Below are positions 8,556 to 17,295 of a stretch of DNA of 64,000 nucleotides, piece by piece; positions within the stretch are counted from its first letter, which is position 1; each line of letters opens with the position of its first letter. The DNA lies in contig CAWDNS010000002.1 in assembly GCA_963803775.1 (NCBI GenBank), forward strand, positions 434,001-498,000. Reading direction: 5' to 3'. Below the pieces are notes generated by a model. The model was given only the letters and a program-made list of their open reading frames with translations. It searched no databases and was not told the origin of the DNA. This DNA comes from JABCZH01 sp963803775 (GTDB lineage Bacteria > Acidobacteriota > Terriglobia > Terriglobales > Acidobacteriaceae). A program made the translations under genes and the position numbers.

Positions 8556-8789
8556 TCAGCGAATGCCCTGGGAGAGGGCAGGTGGCCGTCCGCAGACAGG
8601 TGAGATTATCTGGGTATGAAGAGTTGGTTTCGGGTCTGGGCTCATTTTCTTGCGCAGCCACATGACGACGGCGACGAAAGAGAGTACGAACACTACGAGT
8701 ATGAGTATCGTTACAAACCTCCCTGCGGTTTTGCTCCCGGCTATCACTCTCTGCTTGGATGCAGCATAGCGAGGCCAGAGCACGGCCAC
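8556..8789 (-). CDS. putative small single-span membrane protein
   Basis: 77 codons from GTG at 8789, with GGGAGG about 11 bases upstream. Residues about 25-45 form a strong membrane helix (FVTILILVVFVLSFVAVVMW) followed by RKK, so the N-terminus would lie outside. Other frames of this segment are less protein-like. The rest is unremarkable. The region 8368-9003 otherwise holds nothing I recognise. Confidence 0.35.
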   Translation of the reverse strand: MAVLWPRYAASKQRVIAGSKTAGRFVTILILVVFVLSFVAVVMWLRKKMSPDPKPTLHTQIISPVCGRPPALSQGIR

Positions 8790-9003
8790 GACCGCGTTTT
8801 CCTCCCTTAGGCGCCGGCGCGGGGGGTCTCCGTCTCAGGCAACGTAGCGCGCGTAGTGGGATTTTCTTTGGTACAGGCAACGCAACCGCAAACCAAATAA
8901 TCGAATCTGCAATTCAATTCGGATTGTATTCTGTTTGAATCACCCCCGGCGCCACTGGGTTTAGTTCCACGTCTTGTAGGCATCTCAGAAGGGATCCTGT
9001 GGC

Positions 9004-9795
9004 ATGAAACAGATAGAGGACGGGCGGCTGAACGAAGTTGGCACGGAGCAGAGCAATAAGGAAACTCCAACATTCGATGACATATATGTTCCGGGCATCG
9101 GAGTACGGGCGGCGCTCGACGCTGATGGTTCCGTAGGTCCCGGGTTCTTGTCGGAGGTTGCCCAGCGTGGTATCCGTGCGGCGGCTTTTCTTAATCGTCG
9201 GGCTATTCGGACAATCGAGAACGTCTGTGGCGTCGGAACTAGGCTGGCAAGCACGCTGAGGACCGCGGGTGCTGAAATCCGAACTGCGGCACGGCGGCCG
9301 AGATTTCGGGGGCACCTGACAAGCTCCCCTCCCCGAACTTTAAAGCAGATACACAGCCGTCTCCTCAATGCCGCACGAAAGGCTGACGCAAGACTCCGAT
9401 CTACTACACGTAAGCTGTCAGTTTCAACAGAGCTAGCTACCAATGTTGCAGGGCGAAAATTGCGGATCGTCGGGGCGCGGTCGTTGCGGGTCATGCGGAG
9501 CGCGAGCGTTCCCGTTCACAGAGCCAGCCAGTACCAATTGCGTTTACCTTCGATTCCTCCATTACCAGCGGCTATTGGCCGAAATTTGCGCCGGGTGCAA
9601 TCATCCTTACGGAGCGCCCTGGCCGGTACCGGTAATCGACTGCGATCGGTTGCTGTCGACAAGTTGCCTTCTCGGTTCTATGCGAACTACAGGCTAGACT
9701 CACTAAGCCTGCGCCGAGCGGTTCCCCCGTTGGCGGTGCTGGCGGTCATAGTGATGTTCGTGATTGAGGAGATTGCAACGATGGTCAGGCGTTAG
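9004..9795 (+). CDS. Arg-rich protein with C-terminal membrane segment, unknown family
   Basis: 263 residues; the ATG at 9004 has AGAAGGGA about 12 bases upstream. The protein is very basic, with many Arg/Ala/Ser in helical runs (RLLNAARKADARLRSTTRK, IGRNLRRVQSSLRSALAGTG). It ends with one hydrophobic helix (PPLAVLAVIVMFVIEEIA, about residues 240-257) and a short basic tail, the layout of a tail-anchored protein. No signal peptide or known domain. The long clean frame supports a real gene, but a chance frame in GC-rich DNA is not excluded. Confidence 0.45.
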   Translation: MKQIEDGRLNEVGTEQSNKETPTFDDIYVPGIGVRAALDADGSVGPGFLSEVAQRGIRAAAFLNRRAIRTIENVCGVGTRLASTLRTAGAEIRTAARRPRFRGHLTSSPPRTLKQIHSRLLNAARKADARLRSTTRKLSVSTELATNVAGRKLRIVGARSLRVMRSASVPVHRASQYQLRLPSIPPLPAAIGRNLRRVQSSLRSALAGTGNRLRSVAVDKLPSRFYANYRLDSLSLRRAVPPLAVLAVIVMFVIEEIATMVRR

Positions 9796-10035
9796 GTGCA
9801 ATGTCGTATGTTTTAGGGTGATGAATGCTTAGGCACGACGCTTCTCACTTGCCAGATATGCGATGTTCTCCAGATGATTAGCTCAAGCGGGTCAGTTGAG
9901 GGCGGCGGCGAAGGAATGCCGTAGTGCCGCTGGAGTTTATCGATCAGCTTAGAAAACATAATGGCTGGCTTAGCTATCCGCCACAGTCCCGGACAACCTT
10001 CGGTAACCCGCTCGCCGACAAACTCAAGTGCCTCT

Positions 10036-10749
10036 TCACGCCGCAGCGGTCGAAGTGTCTGGAATGGCCAAGACCTCAGCGCTTGAGGAGTTCTCGATAG
10101 CGGGCAGCCGCGCCAGTATCACCGTACCATCACCGTTTGAGGTGATTTCCAAGGCCCCGCCGAGTTGTCGCATCCTTTCTCTCATTCCCCTAATTCCTAC
10201 GCCCGGCATACCAGCCGAAGCCATTTCCTCCCGTTTCTCTATCGGTATGCCCTTGCCTTTGTCCTTCACCTCGACATGAACTTCACCATTGAGACGAAGC
10301 AGACGAATCTTTGCAATCGGACTTCCTGAATGGCGGTGAATATTCGTAAGGCATTCCTGCACTACCCGGAAAATCGCTGTCTCCAACTCGGGCGAAAGCC
10401 GCCCGAAATCAGCGGGGAGATCCAAATCAACTTTGATCTTACTGCGTTGTGCGAAGCCCTCTGTATACCAACGTACGGCCGACGACAGTCCCGCTTCATC
10501 AAGCAGAGGTGGATGAAGCAAGTGAGAAATAGTACGGACTTCTTTGCTCATTTCTTGCACGAGAGCTTCGCTGTCCGTGAGAGCTGCGGCCGTCTTGCTG
10601 AGCCGGTCTATATCGGCTCGCACAACGGAAAGATTCATAGTCAGGCCAACCAATAACTGCCCGACGCTATCGTGCAGTTCGCGAGCGATACGCCGTCTCT
10701 CGTCATCCTGCAATTGAAGCATCCGTCTTGTCCAGTATTGCATCCGCAT
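10036..10749 (-). CDS. NarL-type sensor histidine kinase without a sensor domain
   Basis: 237 residues. HisKA_3 dimerisation/phosphoacceptor region first (DDERRRIARELHDSVGQLL, His about residue 25), then an HATPase_c domain with the N box (VVQECLTNIHRHS) and G boxes (VKDKGKGIPI, GVGIRGMRERM). No sensory or membrane region precedes it. An alternative start is MLQLQDDER at 10722. Its 5' end overlaps the upstream receiver gene by up to 47 bases, so the pair is one transcription unit. Kinases of this type normally pair with a LuxR-type regulator; here the partner is a lone receiver. Confidence 0.85.
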   Translation of the reverse strand: MRMQYWTRRMLQLQDDERRRIARELHDSVGQLLVGLTMNLSVVRADIDRLSKTAAALTDSEALVQEMSKEVRTISHLLHPPLLDEAGLSSAVRWYTEGFAQRSKIKVDLDLPADFGRLSPELETAIFRVVQECLTNIHRHSGSPIAKIRLLRLNGEVHVEVKDKGKGIPIEKREEMASAGMPGVGIRGMRERMRQLGGALEITSNGDGTVILARLPAIENSSSAEVLAIPDTSTAAA

Positions 10750-11026
10750 ACCATTTCAGGGACTCCGGTATACCGTCAATCCAGCCACTGCAGACCACAA
10801 TCGGCAGCGTTGGTTGCTCTTTCATGAGTATCTCAGCGACCGCACTTCCATCCATGCCTGCCATAGTGAAGTCGAGCACGATGGCGTCAATCGAGTGGGT
10901 GCGAGTCAGGGCGATGCCGGTGAGACCGTCTAGCGCGGCGAGAACCGTGTAGCCACTGCCAGCGAGAACGGCGCGATAAACCTCGAGGATTCTAGGGTCG
11001 TCATCGATGCAGAGGATAGTGGCCAT
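10703..11026 (-). CDS. stand-alone response-regulator receiver
   Basis: 107 residues from ATG 11026 (MATILCIDDDPRI); an upstream extension in frame is not protein-like. The acidic pair (IDDD), phosphoacceptor Asp (AIVLDFTMAGMDG) and conserved Lys (ILDKTDAS) are all present. There is no output domain; the protein stops just after the receiver. It precedes and overlaps the histidine kinase gene, so the two probably form a relay, or the receiver is an N-terminal module separated from the kinase by the overlap. Confidence 0.8.
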   Translation of the reverse strand: MATILCIDDDPRILEVYRAVLAGSGYTVLAALDGLTGIALTRTHSIDAIVLDFTMAGMDGSAVAEILMKEQPTLPIVVCSGWIDGIPESLKWYADAILDKTDASIAG

Positions 11027-11140
11027 ACATTGACACGCTCCCCATTTGAAATGCGCTTGCCTAATCCCGAATCGTACCGCCACAAAGCCAATCAGTCGGT
11101 GTGGGGACACACGCGCGAATGTGCGCTAGCAGACAGAGAT

Positions 11141-11580
11141 CTACTCCTCGTCCTGGCCCTGCCATTCCTTGGTCTGCCGTTGCAGGGACCCATAGCAGTC
11201 ACAAGCCGCGGCTTCCAGACTACCTCTGTCCAAAATGTTCACGTTGCCTCGCGTGTAAGCAATCAGTCCAGCCTTTTGCAAAATTCCGGCCGAAATCGTG
11301 ACGGTCGAGCGAGTGCTTCCTAACATCTGCGCAAGAAACTCTTGCGTCAGTGGAAGAGTGTCCGAACCGACCCGGTCTGCGGTCATCAGTAGCCATCTCG
11401 CCAATCTTTCATCGACTCCATGAAGACGGTTACAAGTCGCAACCTGTTCCACCTGCATAGCCATGAGCTGGGAATGCCGCTGCAGCTTTCGCTCCAGCCT
11501 TGGACACTGTCGTAGGGCAGCCCGAAAGATAGAGGCATCGACTCTGAATGCGGTTCCTTCAGCTTGAACAACAGCTCTGG
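11141..11580 (-). pseudogene. Crp/Fnr-family regulator, N-terminal domain lost
   Basis: The frame from about 11580 to the stop at 11141 encodes the back half of a Crp/Fnr regulator: end of the ligand domain (TRAVVQAEGTAFRVDASIF), the long dimer helix (CNRLHGVDERLARWLLM) and the HTH domain (LPLTQEFLAQMLGSTRSTVT, then GILQKAGLIAYTRGNVNILDR). About 100 residues of cyclic-nucleotide-type domain are missing; in their place are copies of a 17-bp tandem repeat. An open frame continues through the repeats to 11707 but that part is repeat translation. The gene is therefore probably dead. Confidence 0.8.
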
Positions 11581-11674
11581 TGCCCGAAGTGATCGGATGC
11601 CCGAAGTGATCGGATGCCCGAAGTGATCGGATGCCCGAAGTGATCGGATGCCCGAAGTGATCGGATGCCCGAAC
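11581..11674. repeat. 17-bp tandem repeat, five copies plus a partial
   Basis: Unit TGCCCGAAGTGATCGGA repeats without change five times (11581-11665), followed by nine bases of a sixth. Seventeen is not a multiple of three, so changes in copy number shift any frame across it. It lies exactly at the junction between a truncated Crp/Fnr gene and a truncated endonuclease gene. Confidence 0.95.
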
Positions 11675-11705
11675 TGCGAACGCTTGGAGAAGGCTTTTAC
11701 CCGGC

Positions 11706-11999
11706 ATCAGTCAACGAGACCTTCAGGACCTTCAGCTGCTCACATTGGGTTCCAAGTTACAGGGTGCCAACAACACGCTGATAGGAAAAGCCGCGATGCA
11801 GGGTGTCTTCGTCGCCATAAAAGCGATTGTTGGAAAGTACGTAATTGACAAGCGAGATAACAGACTCACTTTGAAAAACGCATCAAGTCGCGTGGTGATT
11901 ATCCAGTTGTCCCACGACCCAGACGTGCGGGTGCAGGAGATGATGGCCAACAAAGAGCACAACACGGTTGCCATCGAAGTGAAAGGCGGGCGGGAGTAA
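11706..11999 (+). pseudogene. XcyI-like type II restriction endonuclease fragment
   Basis: An open segment of about 98 codons without a proper start reads DLQDLQLLTLGSKLQGANN, AAMQGVFVAIKAIVGKYVID, IIQLSHDPDVRVQEMM and ends VAIEVKGGRE. The Asp in HDPDVR and the E-V-K motif fit a PD-(D/E)XK nuclease core. As I recall them, XcyI-family enzymes share the LQLLTLG..L.G..N..IG block and the IE(I/V)KGG motif. Those enzymes are about 330 residues long; here both ends are gone and no methyltransferase is next to it. Remnant of a restriction system. Confidence 0.55.
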
Positions 12000-12074
12000 G
12001 CGGAAGAAGGCGGCGTAGGACAACCGGGGACCGAAAGCAAGAGTCCCGCGGACGCTTAACGCAGCGCCAACCAC

Positions 12075-13223
12075 CTAAGGCGTAATTTCAAAGACCACCC
12101 CGGCGTTGAATACTCCGCCTCCATCCAGAGTAGTACCATACATGTTGCCGGCTTGATCGAAGATCAGGTTGCCATTGGGGTATGGTTCCTCGAAGAAGGT
12201 GCTCTCAGTCCATCCGTCGTTCGAAGGACTCAATTCGAAGATGGCGTCGTAGGTTTCGCCGTATAGGTTACCGGATTGATCAAAAGTCAGCGCCCCCGAC
12301 GTGATAAACGTGTTGTTGAAGTTATAGATAATGGTTTTGGCCCAACCCTGCGCCGATTTGGTTAGCTCGAATACGGTGCCATTGTTGTTCGAACCGCCGG
12401 AATATGTCGTTCCGTAGAGATTCCCGGCCCCGTCCAGCGCCAGGCCAGCATAAGGGGTAGATCCGTCGTAGCCCCCTTCAAAATAGTAGATGACTTTTTC
12501 TGTCCAGCCCGACAACGTATATGCCAACTCGAATACGGTCCCGCGTCCGTATCCGCCGGTAGGGGTGGTTCCATAGAGGTGCTCGTCGTTGCCCACCACC
12601 ACGCCGGATACCGGCTGAAACCCGTCGGTTCCGCCTTTGAGGTTATATAATACGACCTCTCGCCAGCCGCTTTTAGTGGATTGCATTCCGAAAACGATTC
12701 CCCCGTTGTAGGGTCCGCCTGCGTTCGTTGTTCCAAATACATGGCCTTCCTTGTCTACGGCTAGGCCGGAGGGGACGCTGCCGTCGCTGCCGATGCCAAA
12801 GGAGTGGACCACGCTTTCTTCCCACCTTGTGCCGGACCGATGCACCTCAAACGCCACACCTCCCCCTGCGGAGCCGCCTTTTTGAGTTGTACCGTAGAGA
12901 TTGCCTGCCTTGTCCATCAGCAGTCCGGCGGCAGGAATACCGCCGTCAGCCTGCCCGGTGAAACTGTGGAGCACCGTTTCCGTCCATGTCCCGTTGGACT
13001 GACTCAATTCGAACACAGTTCCCTGGTCATAGACCCCGCCTGAGGAAGTCGTCCCGTAAAGATTACCGGCGGCGTCGAAGATAAGACCGGCCATGGGATA
13101 CCCGCCATCGCTGCCGTCGGTGAAGGAATAGAGCACCTGCTCGGTGGCTGCGGCCCAAGCTCCGTTTGCGGTCATCAGGGCAAAACCAATTGCGATCACC
13201 AGCAACAACCAAGCTTTCTGCAT
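12075..13223 (-). CDS. GloVer-repeat secreted protein
   Basis: 382 residues, intact. AGGAGG lies four bases before ATG. A signal peptide covers residues 1-25 (LLLVIAIGFALMTANGAWAA). Seven or so units follow, each with LYSF..GSDG..P.AGL..D..GNLYGTT..GG..GTVFEL, the GloVer signature. The last unit ends GTTLDGGGVFNAGVVFEITP, the usual family terminus. Unlike the paralogue at 1-1335 it lacks the Cys-containing LYSFC..C.DG variant. Presumably exported; function unknown. Monocistronic. Confidence 0.9.
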   Translation of the reverse strand: MQKAWLLLVIAIGFALMTANGAWAAATEQVLYSFTDGSDGGYPMAGLIFDAAGNLYGTTSSGGVYDQGTVFELSQSNGTWTETVLHSFTGQADGGIPAAGLLMDKAGNLYGTTQKGGSAGGGVAFEVHRSGTRWEESVVHSFGIGSDGSVPSGLAVDKEGHVFGTTNAGGPYNGGIVFGMQSTKSGWREVVLYNLKGGTDGFQPVSGVVVGNDEHLYGTTPTGGYGRGTVFELAYTLSGWTEKVIYYFEGGYDGSTPYAGLALDGAGNLYGTTYSGGSNNNGTVFELTKSAQGWAKTIIYNFNNTFITSGALTFDQSGNLYGETYDAIFELSPSNDGWTESTFFEEPYPNGNLIFDQAGNMYGTTLDGGGVFNAGVVFEITP

Positions 13224-13729
13224 AGACCCTCCTGAATTGCGCTGTGGGAGGCCTAATCCGAGACTGGGATGTTCCTCCGAATTCTTGCGGCTGCCAATAA
13301 TGGACCGGGAGCCAACCTCTGGTCAATCGAAAAACACCGCCGGCGACATGGTCTTATGTCTCTATCGATTGTGCAAAAGGGGCATCAACTTTTCATCTAT
13401 CTCAATTCTGCAAAAGCATTTATAGTAGTCACGCTCACGCGATTCGCCGACGACAACCGAATGGTTCGACACGACCGAACTGCTTGCGATGAAAGGGCCG
13501 GACTGGGAAAACTTTCGGCAGCGACTCTCCGTCGCAGTGGGCATTCCCGTGGCCGACACCAAACAGTGATTTGGGTCTCCGAAAACCACGTACCAACAAC
13601 TTCATTCCTGGTAATCGGCGAAGGCACGGCAACTTCGTTTCGACGATTTGTCTCTCCCCTTGAGGGCCCTATGACGTATGCATGACGTACCGGTCTGGCC
13701 GCAACTACGTAACTGACTGATTTAGTTGG
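13224..13729. other. intergenic region, no gene seen
   Basis: About 500 bases between a GloVer gene and tRNA-Glu. Open frames occur on both strands but none has a ribosome site together with a recognisable product. Confidence 0.45.
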
Positions 13730-13804
13730 CGTCCCCGACGGGATTTGAACCCGTGTTACCGCCGTGAAAGGGCGATGTCCTAGGCCAGGCTAGACGACGG
13801 GGAC
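13730..13804 (-). tRNA. tRNA-Glu (anticodon TTC)
   Basis: The minus strand starts GTCCCCG and ends CGGGGAC plus discriminator G, giving a full 7-bp acceptor stem. The anticodon loop reads CTTTCAC, so the anticodon is TTC. The T arm has GGGTTCAAATCCC. CCA is not encoded. Confidence 0.95.
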
Positions 13805-13948
13805 GAAGTGAGACTGGAACTTGTGACGGAACAGTTTCGATGGTAGCAGTGCGTCTTCGACACTGTCAAAGCAGCCTACCGACAAAAACCATCTACAATA
13901 ATAGTTCGTTCGAACTGGTTCGTCGTATCTCGATTCGCGGAGAAATTC

Positions 13949-14542
13949 GTGGCTGATTCGCTTTATCTCAGTTTGTGGTTTCCGGACTTCGAAGTTGAAG
14001 ACATGCTGCCGCGCGCTTTGTCGGTGATGCGGCAATTTCCATTTTCCGCCGAGCAGCCAGGGATCAAATATGTGGCGCTCCATCCCGTTTCCTGGGACGA
14101 AGCCACGATTTTGGAGCAGTCTTTTCCGCACGGGCTTCAGCCCGAGGCAGCCGTGTTGGTGGCCTCTGAGTTGCTGCACCAAGACTATTCCTACGTATTC
14201 GAAGCCGCGTGGGACTTGTGGATGCTGGGCGAGGGGCAGGAACACTGGCTGTTGAAGCCATCGCTGGTGAGGTTTGTGGTGCGCGGGCTGGAGTTTAAGG
14301 AGGGATCCTATCGTGAAGAAGGGCACATCCAAGTCGACTTCGGTCCCGATTCGCCCTTCTTACAGGAACACGTGCAACTCACCGAGGAAGCCGAGTTGCA
14401 GGTGCGGGCGAATGTTCAAAAGTTGGTTGAGTTTACCAGCAATGTGGAGAAGCACTCGGGAACAAGCGGACGATTGCTATGGTCAGAGTCGGAAGAAAAC
14501 CTGGCACAGAAGCTGATTGTCCGGCTGCAGAAAGTGCAATGA
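13949..14542 (+). CDS. conserved hypothetical protein between two tRNA genes
   Basis: 197 residues from GTG 13949, with GGAG seven bases upstream. Soluble, acidic, no signal peptide (MADSLYLSLWFPDFEVEDML...). The N-terminal half mixes strand and helix; the C-terminal part (LTEEAELQVRANVQKLVEF) is helical. I do not recognise a domain. It lies on the plus strand between minus-strand tRNA-Glu and tRNA-Asp genes, in DNA that is codon-biased like the rest of the chromosome. Confidence 0.65.
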   Translation: MADSLYLSLWFPDFEVEDMLPRALSVMRQFPFSAEQPGIKYVALHPVSWDEATILEQSFPHGLQPEAAVLVASELLHQDYSYVFEAAWDLWMLGEGQEHWLLKPSLVRFVVRGLEFKEGSYREEGHIQVDFGPDSPFLQEHVQLTEEAELQVRANVQKLVEFTSNVEKHSGTSGRLLWSESEENLAQKLIVRLQKVQ

Positions 14543-14622
14543 GCATTCGTTACGATACAAACAACTACACAAAATCAATGGAAGATGCCATTCGCTCTTT
14601 ACAAAGCATCGAGGAGAATTGG

Positions 14623-14696
14623 CGGGGACGACGGGACTCGAACCCGCGGCCTCTGCCGTGACAGGGCAGCGTTCTAACCAACTGAACTACGTCCCC
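14623..14696 (-). tRNA. tRNA-Asp (anticodon GTC)
   Basis: The minus strand starts GGGGACG and ends CGTCCCC plus discriminator G. The anticodon loop is CTGTCAC (anticodon GTC). D loop AGTTGGTTA and T arm GGGTTCGAGTCCC are canonical. CCA is not encoded. Confidence 0.95.
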
Positions 14697-15487
14697 ACTC
14701 GCCAAATCAACGAGATGCGAAATCGCCAGTGTTTATGCGGCTTTGCGCGATTTGCATACCGTGCATGGAATTGTCTTTGTTGCCCAAAAGAGCGCGATTC
14801 CTGTCCGAACCGACCCCAAATTTCGGCATTTCCGTGCACTTCTGCGATTTCCAAAACAGCCAGCACAGAGAGCTCCTGGCGATCCAGAGTTCTGCCAATC
14901 CCGGCAAAATCATCAGCAAAACTTTCGCAAATCTTTGTCGCAGAAATATCCTAACAGCTTCCCGCAGAACGCGAAAGACCACCTTCATTTTCCCGGGTCG
15001 GACTGCACGAAATTCTAAAATTCGGCCGCAACGCTGATACCAGTTGTTTGTGCGACCGAGCAGCGACCTCTGCCGTATGAAGGCCGAGCGTGACTGTGCG
15101 GTGTTGTTGTGGGTCTGCAGCAAGCCCAACAGATCAGTGAATTACCGGCGGTTTCCTTTTCTGGGAGTCCAACAATTCAAATTGACAAAGAATTTGGGAC
15201 GAGAGTGGTTCGGAAGTTTGAACCGAAGAATGGCTCCAAGTTCGGTACGCCAGCTAATGACAGGAATAAGATGGACATCGCCTAGAGAGCTCTCGTGTCA
15301 CACCTGGCTGAGACGGGCTCCGTCCGATCACGTTTCTGCCACATAGGCGTCGATCAAGTGACGCACCACCGGTTCCTCCAGAAAGACAGCTGTTTATTCG
15401 CTGCTTCCAACTCACGGTCGGCCTCATTTCTCTCCGCGGTTGTCTCTCAACTCGCCACTCCCGAAGTTCGTATCTTATGGGACGCTG
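14697..15487. other. intergenic region, no gene recognised
   Basis: About 790 bases. The longest open frames (14707-15129 minus, 14729-15037 plus) overlap each other and neither has a ribosome site or known motif. On the minus strand a short run (FLEEPVVRHLIDAYVAET) before 15340 is protein-like but has a stop just upstream, so it may be a gene scrap. Confidence 0.4.
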
Positions 15488-16078
15488 CTACTTCTTCGCT
15501 TCCCCACCGGCCTGCTTGTCCCACCCGTGGAAACGCGAGAAGTCTCCCGCATTCCATGCCGCGCGGAGTCCAGGAGTACTCAGATCCCAGTCTGGGCGGA
15601 TTTCGCTCGTCACGGCGCGCAGGTCGTGCCAAAGATCGACGATCGACGGACGGCCCCAGAACCAGTAGCCGTTGTAGATGTTGTAGATCACGAGGCCCGG
15701 CTTGAGCACGAGCGTATGCGGGATCATCGGATTATGCTCGGGGTCGGTGTACTCCTGGATGTCGAGATCCTTCTGAACCGTTCGGTCGGGATCCGAAAGG
15801 AAGGTCCACTGGGCTCCGACTGACGCACGGAATTCCTGCAGAGTATGGTGATCGTCGGTGGCGATCGTGGCGATCTGAGTGTATGCCACCGCAATCTTCG
15901 GGTAGAACGTGGCGAGTTCCAAATGCTGCTGGTGCTCCTTCGGGCAATAGTGGCCGCGTGCAAGCGTGAGTATTAGCGGATCGTCGCCCTGTAGCTCGCT
16001 GAGCTTGCACAGTTTGCCCGTATGATCGGGCAGTTCGTAGTTGGGGAAGATGCCTCCGGGCACAATATCAGAACGCAT
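15488..16078 (-). CDS. peroxiredoxin-like (AhpC/TSA, redoxin fold) protein
   Basis: 196 residues, AAGGAG seven bases upstream. The N-terminus has the redoxin-fold start (GGIFPNYELPDHTGKLCKLS) and a single candidate peroxidatic Cys in LARGHYCPKEHQQH, in the place of the usual TP..C. A WTFLSDPDRTVQKDL strand-helix and HTLVLKPGLVIY follow as in the family. Probably a thiol peroxidase or related reductase in the cytoplasm; no signal peptide. It heads the run of oxidative/detoxification genes that extends to 24.7 kb but has no copy of the shared operator. Confidence 0.75.
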   Translation of the reverse strand: MRSDIVPGGIFPNYELPDHTGKLCKLSELQGDDPLILTLARGHYCPKEHQQHLELATFYPKIAVAYTQIATIATDDHHTLQEFRASVGAQWTFLSDPDRTVQKDLDIQEYTDPEHNPMIPHTLVLKPGLVIYNIYNGYWFWGRPSIVDLWHDLRAVTSEIRPDWDLSTPGLRAAWNAGDFSRFHGWDKQAGGEAKK

Positions 16079-16179
16079 GGTTGAACTCCTTCCGTTTCTC
16101 TCAAAGTTCTCTCAAAGATCCAGAGTGACACCCGCGTTTGGCTGGGAACAGCATACGAGCACGTTCCCCGGGGCGGGCC

Positions 16180-16450
16180 TCTGTCATCGCCTGCACCAAC
16201 TTCTCCTTCCTGCAACACGCGAAAGTAGAATCCTGGTCGGTGATGTTCTACGAGCAGGGCTGCCATTCGAGGTTCATTCATCCGGATGCCAACGCGGTAG
16301 CACGTCACGCGTGGCTGCGTCACTTCAAATTCAGTACCACCGATGCGGTAGCGATCGCCGATGCACACCTCGTTATCCCTCAACGGTGAAGTTTTCCCCG
16401 AACTGGCCGAAAGTAAAACGACTGCGGCCCAGAAAACGCTCCCAATAATG
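16180..16450 (-). pseudogene. MOSC-domain protein remnant
   Basis: On the minus strand HYWERFLGRSRFTFGQFGEN then FTVEG is followed, after a frame change near 16385, by CIGDRYRIGGTEFEVTQPR, CYRVGIRMNEP and PGFYFRVLQEGEVGAGDD. This is the core of a MOSC (YiiM-like) domain that binds molybdenum cofactor. The N-terminus and the region after GAGDD are missing, and the middle is out of frame. No intact copy is in the window. Confidence 0.7.
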
Positions 16451-16517
16451 GCAAGAAACCCAACCTGGGCATGCATACCTCATCGAAGTCCAGCGTCTGG
16501 TTAGAGGCCTTTTGTTT

Positions 16518-17228
16518 TTACCAACGACGAGCCGGGGCGGCACCATCCACGTGGACTATCTCTCCGCTCACATGGCCTGCCTGTGCTAGGTAAAGCACCG
16601 CATCGACGATATCCTTGACCGTCGCCTTTTTCATAGCCGGCTGCAACGTCGAGTCGGTGGTATCATTCTGGTGCATCAGTGTATCCACTTCGCCGGGGGC
16701 TACGGCATTAAAGCGAATGCCGTCTTTTGCATACTCGATTGCCAGATTCTGGATTGCTGAATTCAAGCCACCCTTCGTAATCATGGAAATCGAGCCATTT
16801 ACGCCCGCAATTGGCCGATCGGCAAGCGCCGCAGTTATGCTCACAACGCATCCCGATTTTTGTTTCAGCATCTCTTTCACAGTGCGCTGAGTGATGTAGA
16901 AGAATCCAAGCAGATTAGTGGAGACAAGGGCATCGAAGTCCTCGGTAGTGAAGTCAGTGAAAGGCTTTTTTAGGAAGATGCCAGCGTTATTTACCAGAAC
17001 GTCGACGGTTCCGAAGTTGTTGATCGCTGCCTCGACAGCATAGGCAGCCGTTTGCTGGTTGCCAATATCGCCATCAAGCAGAACCAGGCAGTCCGAACTA
17101 GTCAGCTTTCGAGTGGCTTCGCGAGACGTCGCGACGACGTTGTAACCTTCTTTCAGGAACCCATAGACTAAACCCGCGCCAATACCCCCCGATGCTCCGG
17201 TTATGATTGTTGTTTTCTTGTCAGACAT
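16518..17228 (-). CDS. SDR-family oxidoreductase lacking the catalytic Tyr
   Basis: 236 residues from ATG 17228 (AAAGG six bases upstream). Rossmann cofactor motif TGASGGIG near the N-terminus, NNAG motif (DVLVNNAGIF) and the segment VSITAALADRP. At the YxxxK position the sequence is SISMITKGGL: the Lys is present but the Tyr is replaced by Ser. Classical SDRs need that Tyr, so activity may be altered or non-catalytic; I recall related SDRs with the same MITKGGL segment. It follows the alpha/beta hydrolase gene by about 70 bases and is probably co-transcribed. Confidence 0.8.
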   Translation of the reverse strand: MSDKKTTIITGASGGIGAGLVYGFLKEGYNVVATSREATRKLTSSDCLVLLDGDIGNQQTAAYAVEAAINNFGTVDVLVNNAGIFLKKPFTDFTTEDFDALVSTNLLGFFYITQRTVKEMLKQKSGCVVSITAALADRPIAGVNGSISMITKGGLNSAIQNLAIEYAKDGIRFNAVAPGEVDTLMHQNDTTDSTLQPAMKKATVKDIVDAVLYLAQAGHVSGEIVHVDGAAPARRW

Positions 17229-17295
17229 AAACAACCTTTCGGTTTAGAGGTTCGAATCCAATGCACCACTGGGCACCGTCCGCTCTGAAGCGGTT

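Noticed and set aside
8188..8880. A 230-residue minus-strand protein
   Set aside because: Only the last 59 codons look like protein and they have their own ribosome site (GGAGG) and ATG at 8367.
11581..11674. The tandem array as a CRISPR
   Set aside because: Units are 17 bp and directly adjacent; there are no spacers and no cas genes.
14707..15129. A minus-strand protein downstream of tRNA-Asp
   Set aside because: No ribosome site, no motif, and two competing plus-strand frames of equal quality.
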